Shown piece by piece: positions 47,335 to 64,000 of a DNA stretch of 64,000 nucleotides. Below the pieces are notes generated by a model that was not told where the DNA came from, did no database searches, and was given only the letters and a program-made list of their open reading frames with translations. The position numbers were made by a program, and so were the translations under genes. Each line of letters begins with the position of its first letter. Within the stretch, counting starts at the first letter, position 1. Source of the DNA: Desmodus rotundus (Eukaryota; Chordata; Mammalia; Chiroptera; Phyllostomidae); NCBI RefSeq assembly GCF_022682495.2, contig NC_071389.1:180216556-180280555 (forward strand), read 5' to 3'.

Positions 47335-47515
47335 TTTCTTGTTTTAATTTTTATTTATTCATTTCTTGAGAGAGAGAGAGAAACATCAATTGGCCATTCC
47401 ACCCATTTCCACATTCATTGGTTGATTCTGGTCTGTGCCCTGATGGAGGATCAAACCCACAACCATGGCGTACAGGGGTGGTGCTCTAAACAACTGTACT
47501 ACCCAGCCAGGGCCT
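47335..47515 (-). mobile_element. Ves-type bat SINE, minus strand
   Basis: Starts with TTTTTATTTATTCATTTC and GAGAGAGAGAGAAACATCAA; ends with CAGCCAGGGC, the inverted head. The middle is diverged. Confidence 0.85.
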
Positions 47516-47966
47516 CTTTCCCTCTTTATTAAGTCAAATATTGTATTATACAGAAGAGTAATAAAGGAAAATTGATTTGCAGGAGGCATATTGAAACAAT
47601 CTATACCTCAAATTTTTATATTTAAATAGCCAATTCTAACTGTTGTTATATGGATTTCTCAATGAGGCTCAGGTATGTTTAATGAGTTTTAGGAAAGAAA
47701 TATGGTACTTTGTATTGGCGATGTTCATGCTAATCCACAATATTTACTAAATTTCAATTGGAAGAGAGGAGAAAAGCTGAATTCCCCATTTTTATAACAA
47801 TTAAATAGTACTGCTAGAAATATATAAATATATACATATATATTTATATATATGATGCTAAATGCCTAAATTTCCATGATACACCAGCCCCCTCATCATA
47901 CCCTCTTGCTCTAGTGCTGAGGTGTTTTTGTGGAATAAGTCAGCCAGAACTGGATTACAAATCTGC

Positions 47967-47972
47967 TTTATT
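47967..47972 (-). promoter_or_regulatory. C1S: Possible C1S polyadenylation signal
   Basis: AATAAA on the minus strand about 310 bases after the C1S stop codon. It is a good candidate but unproven. Confidence 0.45.
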
Positions 47973-48282
47973 ACAAGTAGATAGTAGACACTGAGAGTGA
48001 TAAAGTAAGTGGAACACTGAACAGATAAAAGGGAAACAAAAAATTAAGGGTGTGCCCACAGTACATTTCAGAGCCAGAACTGAAACACCAGGCAGTCATT
48101 ACAAAACCAACATGATGTCATCATTGAACACTACCTCCAGCCATGTATCTCAGCACCCGAGCTCCATTTAAATCATGCTCCTATGTCTTCTCTCCGTCAC
48201 GGTGAAATCATGAGAATATTGTGAGGAACAGAAAGCAACAGATTGGTCCTGGCCCTTGGAGAGGCTGGGGGAACATGTGTGG

Positions 48283-55316
<7,034 letters not shown>

Positions 55317-55430
55317 CGTTGGCAATTTGTCCACCCCTGGTGAGCAGCACGTCTCTTGGGCCTGGCTCTCTGCACCTCTGGACTTTGGAGCTAAAGAGGT
55401 AGCAGGCCTAGCTGTATTTGTCTAACAAAC
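55317..55430 (-). promoter_or_regulatory. C1S: C1S 5' untranslated exon region
   Basis: Minus-strand sequence directly before the start codon (GGACAAATTGCCAACG then ATG) is taken as 5' UTR because the donor GTAAGTG follows the ATGTG. The upstream limit and any further non-coding exons, which exist in human C1S, are not determinable here. Confidence 0.55.
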
Positions 55431-57290
55431 ATAGGTACCTGCTTTGGTAATAGAGGGTCTCCTGGGATCAGGGTCACCTTCATAAGAATAACAAACAGGT
55501 TAAACCAAGCCATATCCCTAATCATCACCATATGACACCTATCTTCTCACACCCCTCCTGCTTCTACTTCAGTGAATTTTCTAGACTAAAACTAATCATA
55601 TCCTTCTCCCATTGCTTCTCTGGGCCTCATCTCAGTTTTTCTCCAAAAGAATGAGTATTTTCTCCCAGTTTTCTTCCTCCTCACCCAGACCCCCCACTTT
55701 ATCGATCTCACTCCTGTCCTCACAGAACATCCCCACTTACACTCCCATTTCTGGGAGTCTTTCCCTATCACGACCATTCACTGAGGACATTTTCTGCCTC
55801 CTCTTTTGACAATTAACCCCCTATCACTTCAAACCAGCTCTCTTTGCTACGTTCATTATTGCGTGCATTTCTATCGATATTCCCAATGACCGTGGATGGA
55901 GCAATGAGCTTCTTTCTCTAAAGTGAGGCAGTGACCTTGGGAGAAGTGGTCTGAGACAGGGTTGGATGGGAAAGAAGAAAAGGGGCAACTGAATTACAAG
56001 AAACATAAAAGGAAAAGAAAGGTATTCCCTCAATTTTCTACATTAATTTTCCAGATTTTTTTTTTGCCCTTTACTAAAAAGATAAGCTATCTTCCCACAG
56101 TTCCTAGAAAAGTTTTGCCAAATGTAAACCCTGAAGACACTGCTAGGCAGTGGGGTGACGTGAGGGTGGATGAGGTCATCCTAACAGAAATAGGTTATCT
56201 ATATTTTGCCTTCCTTTTATTCTGCTTTTTCCAGCCCTCCATCTTTGTCTGAAACCTTCATATGTGAAGTTTTCTGCCTTTCTTTTTTCCCCCATCAAAG
56301 CTCTGCTCTTTGTTCTTAAGGTTTTACCTTCAGAAGCTGATGGGAGCAAGTGGGTCAGTCCCCTCTCTTGCCAGTGGGCATGCTGGGCGACCCTGCCAGC
56401 TCCCAGGGAGAGAAGCACGGGGCCTGGACGCTCCCTCTGCAGGAACCTCTGCCGCCTCCCTGTCTGGTTCTCTTCATATGATTCTCTACTCCAGTGTGCA
56501 TGTCTGAAATTCCCTGATCTAAACAAGAGGGGGCTGGGAGACCATGACAAAGGGAAAGGGTAACTCAGCCTTGATCTTGGAGCTCCCTCTGCTTTTGAAA
56601 CAAGAACTGCATACTTTCCTCAGGCCTGAGATTCCTCTATCCAGGGTTACAGAGAGAGAAACAGGGAATGGGGAATTTCACCGATTGCCTAATACTCTTC
56701 TTCAGCCAAAGGGTGTGTTAGAGTTTTCGGAGAAGTCAGCTGATTTGTGGGAAAAGGTGGGGTTAATACTGTGGGGAGAAAGCCAAACCCAGAAAGTCCA
56801 ACCCTCCAGTTGTATATGAATCACGAATTAAGGGAAAGTAGTTATCAGTAATGCAGCTCTTCTGTGCCTTCCAAGCATGTTTAATGGTTGGATAAAGATG
56901 TACCTAGACCCAAGCTGGTACGGAATAATGATTTTACCTCTTCCTAAAATCCCCTCCTTATCTCCAAACACCTAAATTCTATTCACCAATCAAGCCCCAG
57001 TTCAGATACAATCCAGAGTCCCTTATCCATAACCCCTGAGTACAGATACATTTTGAAATTCAGAATTTTAAGATTTCGAGAAAAACAGTGCAGTAGATGG
57101 ACCCAACACTAGATAACACCTCTTCCTCTCCCTCCCCTCAAGGGGCTGGGCTAACAAACCATTGTCAAACAGTATTTCTGCAGCTATACAGATTGATCTT
57201 CACGGTAAGTAGAATAACTAAAATTATAATTTAGTTATAATTATATATTATATTTATAAATTATTCATAATTATAAATTACTTCACATTA
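55431..57290. other. Upstream region of C1S, no gene seen
   Basis: Probably includes C1S regulatory DNA. Open frames at 55590-56820 on both strands lack domains. A repeat of unclear type begins near 57010 (CAGAGTCCCTTATCCATAAC, TTTTAAGATTTCGAGAAA) and may pair with the sequence after the SINE at 57476. Confidence 0.4.
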
Positions 57291-57292
57291 TC

Positions 57293-57463
57293 CCTGGCCA
57301 GGTAGCTCAGTTTATTACAGCGTCATCCCAGTGTGCCAAGGTTGTGGGTCTGATCCCCGGTCAGAGCACACACAAGCAATGAATGCACAAATACGTGGAA
57401 CGACAAATTGATGTCTCTCTCTCTCTCTCAAAATCAATAAACTTTAAAAAAATAAAAATAAAA
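57293..57463 (+). mobile_element. Ves-type bat SINE, shortened
   Basis: Head CCCTGGCCAGGTAGCTCAG, short CTCTCTCTCTCTC tract and A-rich tail. Direct repeats AATTACTTCACAT occur before the head (57277-57289) and after the tail (about 57465-57477). Confidence 0.9.
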
Positions 57464-57889
57464 AAATTACTTCACATCGGTTCAGGTCAGGTTTTGCTGC
57501 CCAATGAGTATTCGTGCCAAACTTGGGTGAAAAAAACCAACAACTTTCTTTTTCAAAGCCTTTTGGTATTTAGAATTGCAGATAAGGGATTAAGGGATGG
57601 TGGGCCTGCACAGCATCTCCACAAAGTCTTCTGGAATCTCCCAGCTCTCCTTTCTGTCCCTTATCACTTTCTATCCCAGTGACTGCTTTCCAGTGAATCT
57701 GAAACTGAAGATGCTCCCTTATTTCACATACCACTAGGAATAAAAAAGCTGTCAGTTACACTATGGTACACCATCGATTGTATGATGCGTCCTAAAATTT
57801 CAGAAGTGTTAAAATGTGGGGGAAACCATCAGCCTTGGAATCCATGAAGCATGGGGTTTGTGTACCTGCATTACTTCTGGTTGATTCAG

Positions 57890-58075
57890 CACAGGGCCTG
57901 GAGTCAGGGGACAGGGCCACGCCCTATCTCTGACCCTCACCAGTGGGGAGACCTTGGGCTCATTACCTAACTTCTTAGTGTCTTCAGTTATACAATACAG
58001 ATAATATCAGTTCTGCCTACCTTACATGGCTGTCAGGAGGGATCTGATGAAACAGCGAGAGTGAAAGGCTTTGCA
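57890..58075 (+). mobile_element. MIR SINE
   Basis: GGGCCTGGAGTCAGGGGACA...AGACCTTGGGCTCATTACCT...GCTGTCAGGAGGGATCTGAT. Confidence 0.8.
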
Positions 58076-58789
58076 AACGATGATGCCAAATAAATGTAAT
58101 CACCAAAAGGAAAAGAATTATAAGCCGATCCGGTCTCTGAGACAGGTTCTGGATCTTATCCGTCTTTGTGTTCCCACCATGTCAAGCAGTGTCGTTCATA
58201 TAGTCGATGGACAGACGATCGTTCCTTTGGCTGCCCAGCATTTGGACGTCTTCACCACATTTGGGTACTTCCTCTTCATGAGTCTGGGGAACAAGGTCTG
58301 CCACCCAGGAGAGAAGATGTAAGTGTAAGAAATGTGTCCCTTGCCACTCAGCAGCTCGAGAACATCCCATGCACTCACACTTCATTCGTCAAAGACATCT
58401 GCCTGGGCTTTGAATGCAGAGGGAGTGATGCCAAGAAGCAGGGACTACAGAACCTCTGGGGACAGTGGCGGCTGCAGCAAGACAGAGGAGGACGGTGTGC
58501 TTGCAAGCAGCATCCAGCATCCAGCCCCAGTGAATAAACATCACAAGCTGAAATGTCCAGGACACAGCAAGGACAATAGCAGCAGAGCAGCCATATTCTG
58601 ACCATTGTTCCTGCTGCGAAGCTTCCACACTTGGCTCTCCAGCTCTTGGCCTTTCTGTGAGCAATTCAGGATCCCTTAGATTCTTCTTCTAAAATCTACC
58701 AGAATTGGTTTCTGTTGCTTACAATTAAGAACAATGGCTGATTACCTGTGAAATGATTGACTGAGTGAATGAGCCAGATCATTTACTAA
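58076..58789. other. No gene seen
   Basis: Several overlapping open frames of 60-123 codons on both strands, none with a recognisable domain or consistent splice sites. The 3' part (CTGCGAAGCTTCCACACTTG) has an LTR-like look that I cannot assign. Confidence 0.4.
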
Positions 58790-58965
58790 TTGCTTTTAGC
58801 TGTGTGGCCTAAGAAGTTACTTAACCTCTCTGAGCTCCAGCTTCATCACGTGTAAAATGGGAATAATATTACCTACCTCAGACACAGCTACCATAGTCAA
58901 GGCCTGCTGTGACCATGATTAAATGAAATGATGTGTACTAAGCATTCGGCATATATCTGCTACTT
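58790..58965 (+). mobile_element. MIR SINE
   Basis: CTGTGTGGCCTAAGAAGTTA...TTCATCACGTGTAAAATGGG...ACCTACCTCAGAC. Confidence 0.8.
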
Positions 58966-59257
58966 AGTAAGTCCTTAATAAGTAAATAATAACCTCATCT
59001 CCAAATGCCAACAGCAGCAACAACAGCATCATTATTCTCCTCAAGAGCTTTAGAGCATGCTTCAGTATACAGCTACAAAACACAGAGCATCTTACCAAAG
59101 AGTCCAGGATTTCTCCTCCTTTTACTTCTAAATTCAACACGTGCAAGAAAAGTTACCTTCACATGTGTTTTGTCTTCTCTTCTTCAAGTTTGCCATACAA
59201 GTGAAATATCTTATTTATCACTCTAAAGTTCAAGGAGACAACAAATCACCCACATAA

Positions 59258-59587
59258 TGACGTCTTTGAGCCTTGCTTCCTTCCCCAGTTCAGCAAGAAC
59301 TCAAGCCAAAACCTCTAACAGTGTGCAGAACAATTAACCAAGACCTCAACCAAGATTGGCAGTTGGAGCGCCTGTAGGGGGAGCTCTCACGCCCTACAGG
59401 AAGAACTTTTGTAACAGTCCTAACTTCTCTTCCCCCCTATAAAAAATTCTCCTTTTCTTTGTTCTAGAGGACTTGCACATGACTCGCTGTGGCTGCATGT
59501 TCCCGATTGCGATTTTCTCTTTTTCCCAAAGAAACCCTTTTTGCGGGAGGAATATCTAGCTGGCTTTAAGTTCAATTTTAGGTGACA
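59258..59587 (+). mobile_element. Solo LTR of an ERV1-type endogenous retrovirus (probable)
   Basis: Contains a TATA-like CCTATAAAAAATTC near 59438 and the typical 3' LTR text GGCTGCATGTTCCCGATTGC, CCAAAGAAACCCTTTTTGCG and TTTTAGGTGACA. No internal viral genes are seen on either side, so it is a solo LTR. The left boundary is approximate. Confidence 0.6.
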
Positions 59588-60924
59588 GCTTTGAAAGAGT
59601 CGGGGTCATGTCACATAATCAGTTCAGTATTGTGGAGACTCATAAAAACAACGTCGCTTATTGTCACCCTCAGGGTCATCTGAACCCCAGCTGATGTGAC
59701 AGTGCTGCTACAGAGAGCAGAAATTAGAACCTTCCGTGTCAATATGAAATGTCACTGACACACGTGTACGTGGTACGATTGGACATTTTAGAAAATAATC
59801 ACCAGTGTTCTACACGGTCATATTCACATTGTTGGGGTCTCTGAGGGGGCTGAGTAACAGCAGCTCTCTTCCCATTCCAAATTCTAGAGAAACTGAGAAA
59901 TGAAACAAAAGCAGCAAATAGAGGTCAAAATATTCTCTTTAATAGCAATAATGGCCAAAACAGAGGAAATATCCTTGTGTAAAAGCCAAATGGTGATTAA
60001 ATGAACCCCAGAATGAAACAGAATTATCTTTCTAGATACAGACAACACTAGGCAAGGAGAGACCTGCCCAAACAGAGAACACATGCTTTCTGTAGTCACC
60101 CACGAGGAGGAAGGGCCAGGCCGACTCTGGTTATTTTTCTTACCAGCCAGAGAAGTCACCCTACCTCCCTGGGGCAATGTGAGTGACGCATATAATGGAG
60201 CTCCCCCCATTAGGAAAGATCTCTCAGAGATAGTAGAAACAATGTTCCCCTAACATTCCCTAGGTCTTTCTTCTTTAACAAGACGTATAACAAGTTTGAC
60301 AAGTAAGCATATAATCCACCAGGAAGGTGGCTGTGTAGCTGGGGGAAGAGATCAGGAGTCTAACTCAGGCAGTCTGGTCACTGACTTCCATTCTCCTCGT
60401 TTGTCCTGTAGTACTGCCGGCCCCTGGAGTCCCAACAACTGTGTCACCTTGACACTCACCCAGTGATTTTCTGAGAATGTTTCCCTCTCACACCTGTAAA
60501 CAAGGTACATGAATTCAAGCTCAGACTTTCCAATTTCCTCCTAGGCTCTACATGTAGAATGGAATTTGCCGATGTAGCTCTCCCTTCCTTAACCATGCAC
60601 TCACAGATGAAAGCCATTGCTCTGTAGCACATGCAGAACTCTGCTTTCCTTGCAGGAGGTAGAGCTAAAACAAATGTTGGGAGGAAGGAGGAGAGTCCCA
60701 CCCCTACAACACTATGTACCGAGACTGTTATCAAAAACTCCAGATATAGAGAGTGCTTGCCAAAATACCAATTTATTTATTGTTCAGTAAAGCTAAAGAG
60801 TGATAGTTTAGAGATCTAGTTTCTTGATGTAGAAAAATCGTCAGGAAACAAAAATGTAGCTATATCAGAATAACATGAAATGAAGGGAAAAAATAAAAGT
60901 AAATGTGGGAAAGGAGCAGTAACT
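59588..60924. other. No gene seen
   Basis: AT-rich intergenic DNA with short frames only. Confidence 0.4.
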
Positions 60925-61258
60925 ACTATAGTCTGAATGTTAGTGTCCTTCCCAAATTTACATGTTAGAATCCTAAGACCCAAAGTGAGGTGTTAGAAGG
61001 TGGGGTCTTTGAGAAGTCATTAGGTTATGAGGGAGGTGTCCTCCTGAATGTGGTTACTGCTCTTGTAAGTCCCACAGAGCCCTTCTGCCCATGAGAATGC
61101 AACTAGAACTCTGTGACCAGAAGGAGAGACCTCATGCGGCCATGCTGACACCCTGACCTCAGGCCCCCAGTGTCCAGCACTGTGACATGTATTTCTGTTG
61201 TTTACAAGCTACCTAGTCTGGGGTATTTTGTTCTAGCAGCCCAAATGGACAAAGACAG
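60925..61258 (+). mobile_element. MaLR-type solo LTR
   Basis: TATAGTCTGAATGTTAGTGT, GTTAGAATCCTAAGACCCAA, CTTTGAGAAGTCATTAGGTT, then ATTTCTGTTGTTTACAAGCT and GGTATTTTGTTCTAGCAGCC. Same family type as 44.92 kb. Confidence 0.65.
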
Positions 61259-61639
61259 TAACAAAGGCAATTTGGGGGACTACTTTTCCCCACTCCAAAA
61301 CACCTAAGTAAATGTAAGTATACTATGGCTTATAAAGTACAAAGCACTATTTTAGGTGCTACATAAAATGCAAAAATGATATAGTCAGAGTCATAAGAGG
61401 CAAAGGAGGTTATGCAACGTAACAATATAACAAAGGTCTTAGCGGTTGAAAGGAGAAAGATATTGCATCTGGCTAAGGAGATTTCAGAAAGGCTACAAGG
61501 AAGAATTGAGATTTGAGATGGGGCTTGAATGGCTAGCATTTCAACAGTGGTCTTACTCTGCCTTCCCTTTTTCTGTCAATCACCCTACTATTTTCCCAAT
61601 CATCCAAGTTCAAAAGCTAAGAATCCTGAAATGTCAATC

Positions 61640-62165
61640 AGAAAAAATATAAGCACCCCTATGTTGATAGCAGCATTTTTTACAATAGCCAAAATCTGGA
61701 AACAGCCTAGGTGCCCATCAGTAGATGAGTGGATAAAAGAGCTGTGGTACATTTACAATGGAACACTACACAGCCGTATAAAAGAAGGAACTCTTACCTT
61801 TTGCAACAGCGTGGATGGACCTGGAGATTATTCTGCTAAGTGAAATAAGCCAGAGAGAGAAAGACAATACCATATGATCTCACTTTTATGTGGGATCTAA
61901 GGAACAAAATAAAATGATGAGCAATGGATACATGGAACAGAAGACAGCTGTCAGAGGGGAGGGGGTTGAGGTGGACTGGATGAAAGAAGGGGAAGAGATC
62001 AGCCAAAGAACACATATGCGTGACCCATAGACACAGAGAACAGTGTGGTGATGTCCAGACGGAAGGGGTGGCAGGGGCTGGGGGGAGGTGACACAGGGTG
62101 GGGAAATGGAGAACTCTGCAATAGTGCCAACAGTAAAAACAAAGTTTAAAAACAAAAGCATAGTT
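61640..62165 (+). mobile_element. LINE-1 ORF2 3' end fragment
   Basis: GCAGCATTTTTTACAATAGC, GAGTGGATAAAAGAGCTGTG, CAATGGAACACTACACAGCC, GGATGGACCTGGAGATTATT and ATGATCTCACTTTTATGTGG are the well-known end of L1 ORF2, followed by 3' UTR. Frames broken. Confidence 0.92.
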
Positions 62166-62469
62166 ATCTTTAATTCCTCCTCGTCAACCCACTCCTCTAA
62201 GTCAGGACCTTATTACATCTCATCCGGATAGACTGCCTTCAAAGTTCTCCCCTTCCTCCTCTCTCATCACCTCTAGCCTATCCTATAAAATGAAAGCAAA
62301 GCTTCCTTAGTGACAACTCTAATTACATTTTTTAAAACTTTAATGCCTCTCCTTTGTCTTCAGAATTAGGTTAGGAGTGTAGTTCCTCCAAATATTTTAT
62401 TTCTCACAAAGAAAACATCTGTTCTCTAGTGAGAGCTTATTGAAACCTGCAGTACTGCTATGCTAATTT

Positions 62470-62582
62470 ATTCATCCATCCAGCAAACACCTGCTGAATG
62501 CCTTCTGCATGCTGGGGATCCAAACATGAATAAGAATCCCCAATACCCTCATGAAACTTGCTTTCCACTAGGTGAGGCGGAC
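62470..62582 (+). mobile_element. L2-like LINE fragment
   Basis: ATTCATCCATCCAGCAAACA...GCATGCTGGGGATCCAAACA...CTTTCCACTAGGTGAGG follows the L2 3' end. Confidence 0.6.
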
Positions 62583-62594
62583 AAAATTATGTGA

Positions 62595-63120
62595 AAGTCC
62601 TATGACTGCGGTTGTGGTGCTTTTAAAGCATGCCCTCAAATTCTTTGACATTCCTATGTCCCCATCCCTGAATGTGGCTGAGGGCTTGTGACTGCCGCAA
62701 CAAAAGAAAACTCAGTGAAATGACTCTGCGTGACTTCCAAGGCTATGTTAGAAAAGGCCATCCCGCACCCACCAGCCCTCATGGCACACTCACTCTCGGA
62801 ACCCAGCTGCCGTGCTGTGGGGAAGCCCAGGCCACCTGGAGAGGCTACATGTAGATGTCCTGGCTGAGCCCGCTGAGGCTGCAGCTGTCCATGAGCATCA
62901 ACCTCAACACCAGGCCTGTGAGTGAGGAAGATTTTGAGATGACTCCAGCCCCATCTGACTGCAAAGGGATGACAGCCACCCCAAGTGAGCACTGCATAGC
63001 TGAGCCCAGTGAATGCCCCAAACCAAGAGAGATAATAAAGAAAAAAAAAAGTGAGTATTGCTGTTTTAAGTCAGTAAGTTTTGGAGTGGTTTCATTATTC
63101 AGCAATAGGTAACTGGAACA
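62595..63120 (+). mobile_element. MLT1-like (ERVL-MaLR) LTR
   Basis: TGCCCTCAAATTCTTTGACA, TGAATGTGGCTGAGGGCTTG, GTTTTAAGTCAGTAAGTTTT and GCAATAGGTAACTGGAACAG match the layout and 3' end of MLT1 LTRs. Confidence 0.7.
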
Positions 63121-63394
63121 GTAGTAAAAGTGGGCTGATACAGGAGTGCACAAAAAGGATTCTTACCCCAGATTTGGGTTGGGGGAGAGACCAGGGAGAT
63201 TTCCTGGAGAGAATAACTCCTGAGTTCTGTCAGCATCTGTAAGCCAGGCCCACCCATCCTCAGAAGATGTCTACTGCTTCATGATTTCCACAGGAAGCTG
63301 AGCAGGCTTCCCCACTACCCAACCCAATATGCAGCCTTCTCTGCAGTGAAACACTCAGATGTGAGACTCTGTTTTTGTTTTTTTAATCCTCATA

Positions 63395-63608
63395 TGAGGA
63401 CATGCTTATTGATTTTATAAAGAGGAGGAGAGAGAGAGAGAGAAAGAGAGAGACAGGAAGAGAAACATCAATGGGTTGCCTCTCATATGTGCACCAACCA
63501 GGGACCAAACCTGCAACCTAGGTATGTGCCTTGACCAGAAATCAAACCCATGACCTTTTGGTTTACAGGATGACACTGTGACCAACTGAGCCACACCAGC
63601 CAGGGCTG
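63395..63608 (-). mobile_element. Ves-type bat SINE, minus strand
   Basis: Tail side first (TTGATTTTATAAAGAGGAGG, GAGAGAGAGAGAGAAAGAGA, GAAACATCAATGG) and inverted head GCCACACCAGCCAGGGC at the end. Confidence 0.93.
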
Positions 63609-63904
63609 ACTCTGGTCTTGGGCTCAAATACACACTTTGCACCATCTCACACTCTTTGCAACTCTCTAGGAAGGGCTGTGTTAGAGCACCTTAAGATTAC
63701 TTTATAGGAAACCCCATTTCCTGCTACTGTTCCTAAAGCTCTATACACTGCATTCATATTTTCTTTCCTTTTGAACATCCTGCCAAGCTCCCTACATCAG
63801 CCTGGGGCATGTCTTCTACTTTAGCTTCTTCGTAGTGCACTAGCATCCCCAAGACTGCAGTGATCCCTGAGCCGCCATATCCATCCCCAAACACCCACGT
63901 TGCA

Positions 63905-64000
63905 GGTCCAGTGGACCCTCGGCACCCGCAGGGGGTTGGTTCCAGGACCTCTTGCAGATAACAAAATCCACCGATGCTCCAGTCCCTTATATAAAATGGC
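63905..64000. mobile_element. Tigger-like DNA transposon end, cut by the window edge
   Basis: TCCAGTGGACCCTCGGCACC, GGGGGTTGGTTCCAGGACCT, CAAAATCCACCGATGCTCC and CCCTTATATAAAATGGC resemble the ends of pogo/Tigger-type elements. Recognised from memory only. Confidence 0.55.

Noticed and set aside
58071..58605. Cluster of overlapping frames upstream of C1S considered as a small gene or processed pseudogene
   Set aside because: Frames on both strands, no conserved motif, no poly-A tail with target duplications.

Overview
The window is mammalian nuclear DNA, almost certainly from a bat. About ten copies of a tRNA-derived SINE on both strands share a head like GCCCTGGCTGGTGTGGCTCA, a GGTTCGATTCC-like B box and a CTCTCTCCCTCCCTT/AATAAATAAA tail. 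This is the Ves-type SINE of bats. The species cannot be fixed from the window.

The gene content is the complement C1 protease cluster (human 12p13 order, inverted): RBP5 (+, 25-2190), C1RL (+, 19361-28011), C1R (+, 31560-40862) and C1S (-, 48283-55316). All exons of all four could be placed with GT/AG junctions and continuous phase. The predicted proteins are 135, 465, 704 and 689 residues, close to the human proteins as I remember them. C1R and C1S converge tail to tail about 7.4 kb apart, as in human. C1R and C1S encode the two serine proteases of the C1 complex: C1r activates itself and then cleaves C1s, which cleaves C4 and C2. C1RL is a shortened relative (CUB, incomplete CCP, protease). 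RBP5 is an unrelated cytosolic retinol-binding protein.

2.2-19.3 kb (RBP5 to C1RL) has no intact gene but holds fossils of C1R-family exons: two decayed EGF-CUB2 exon pairs (6.44-6.72 and 12.56-12.87 kb) and a decayed copy of C1RL exon 3 with flanking intron (18.35-18.74 kb). 28.0-31.3 kb (C1RL to C1R) contains the most striking feature: a 193-bp copy of C1R exon 3, with three silent differences and intact splice sites, about 450 bp upstream of C1R exon 1. So both C1RL and C1R have a copy of their CUB1 second-half exon just upstream of the first exon. Three of the four differences between the C1R copies (exon plus adjoining intron) are CpG sites in the functional exon that read TpG or CpA in the extra copy, which points to a recent copy of the functional exon that is now decaying.

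40.9-48.3 kb and 55.4-64 kb are dominated by nested LINE, LTR, SINE and MIR fragments, with no gene I can support. No wholly new system was found. The novel content is the exon duplication history of the C1r family and some protease-site peculiarities. Repeat family names rest on recall of consensus sequences and should be read as approximate.
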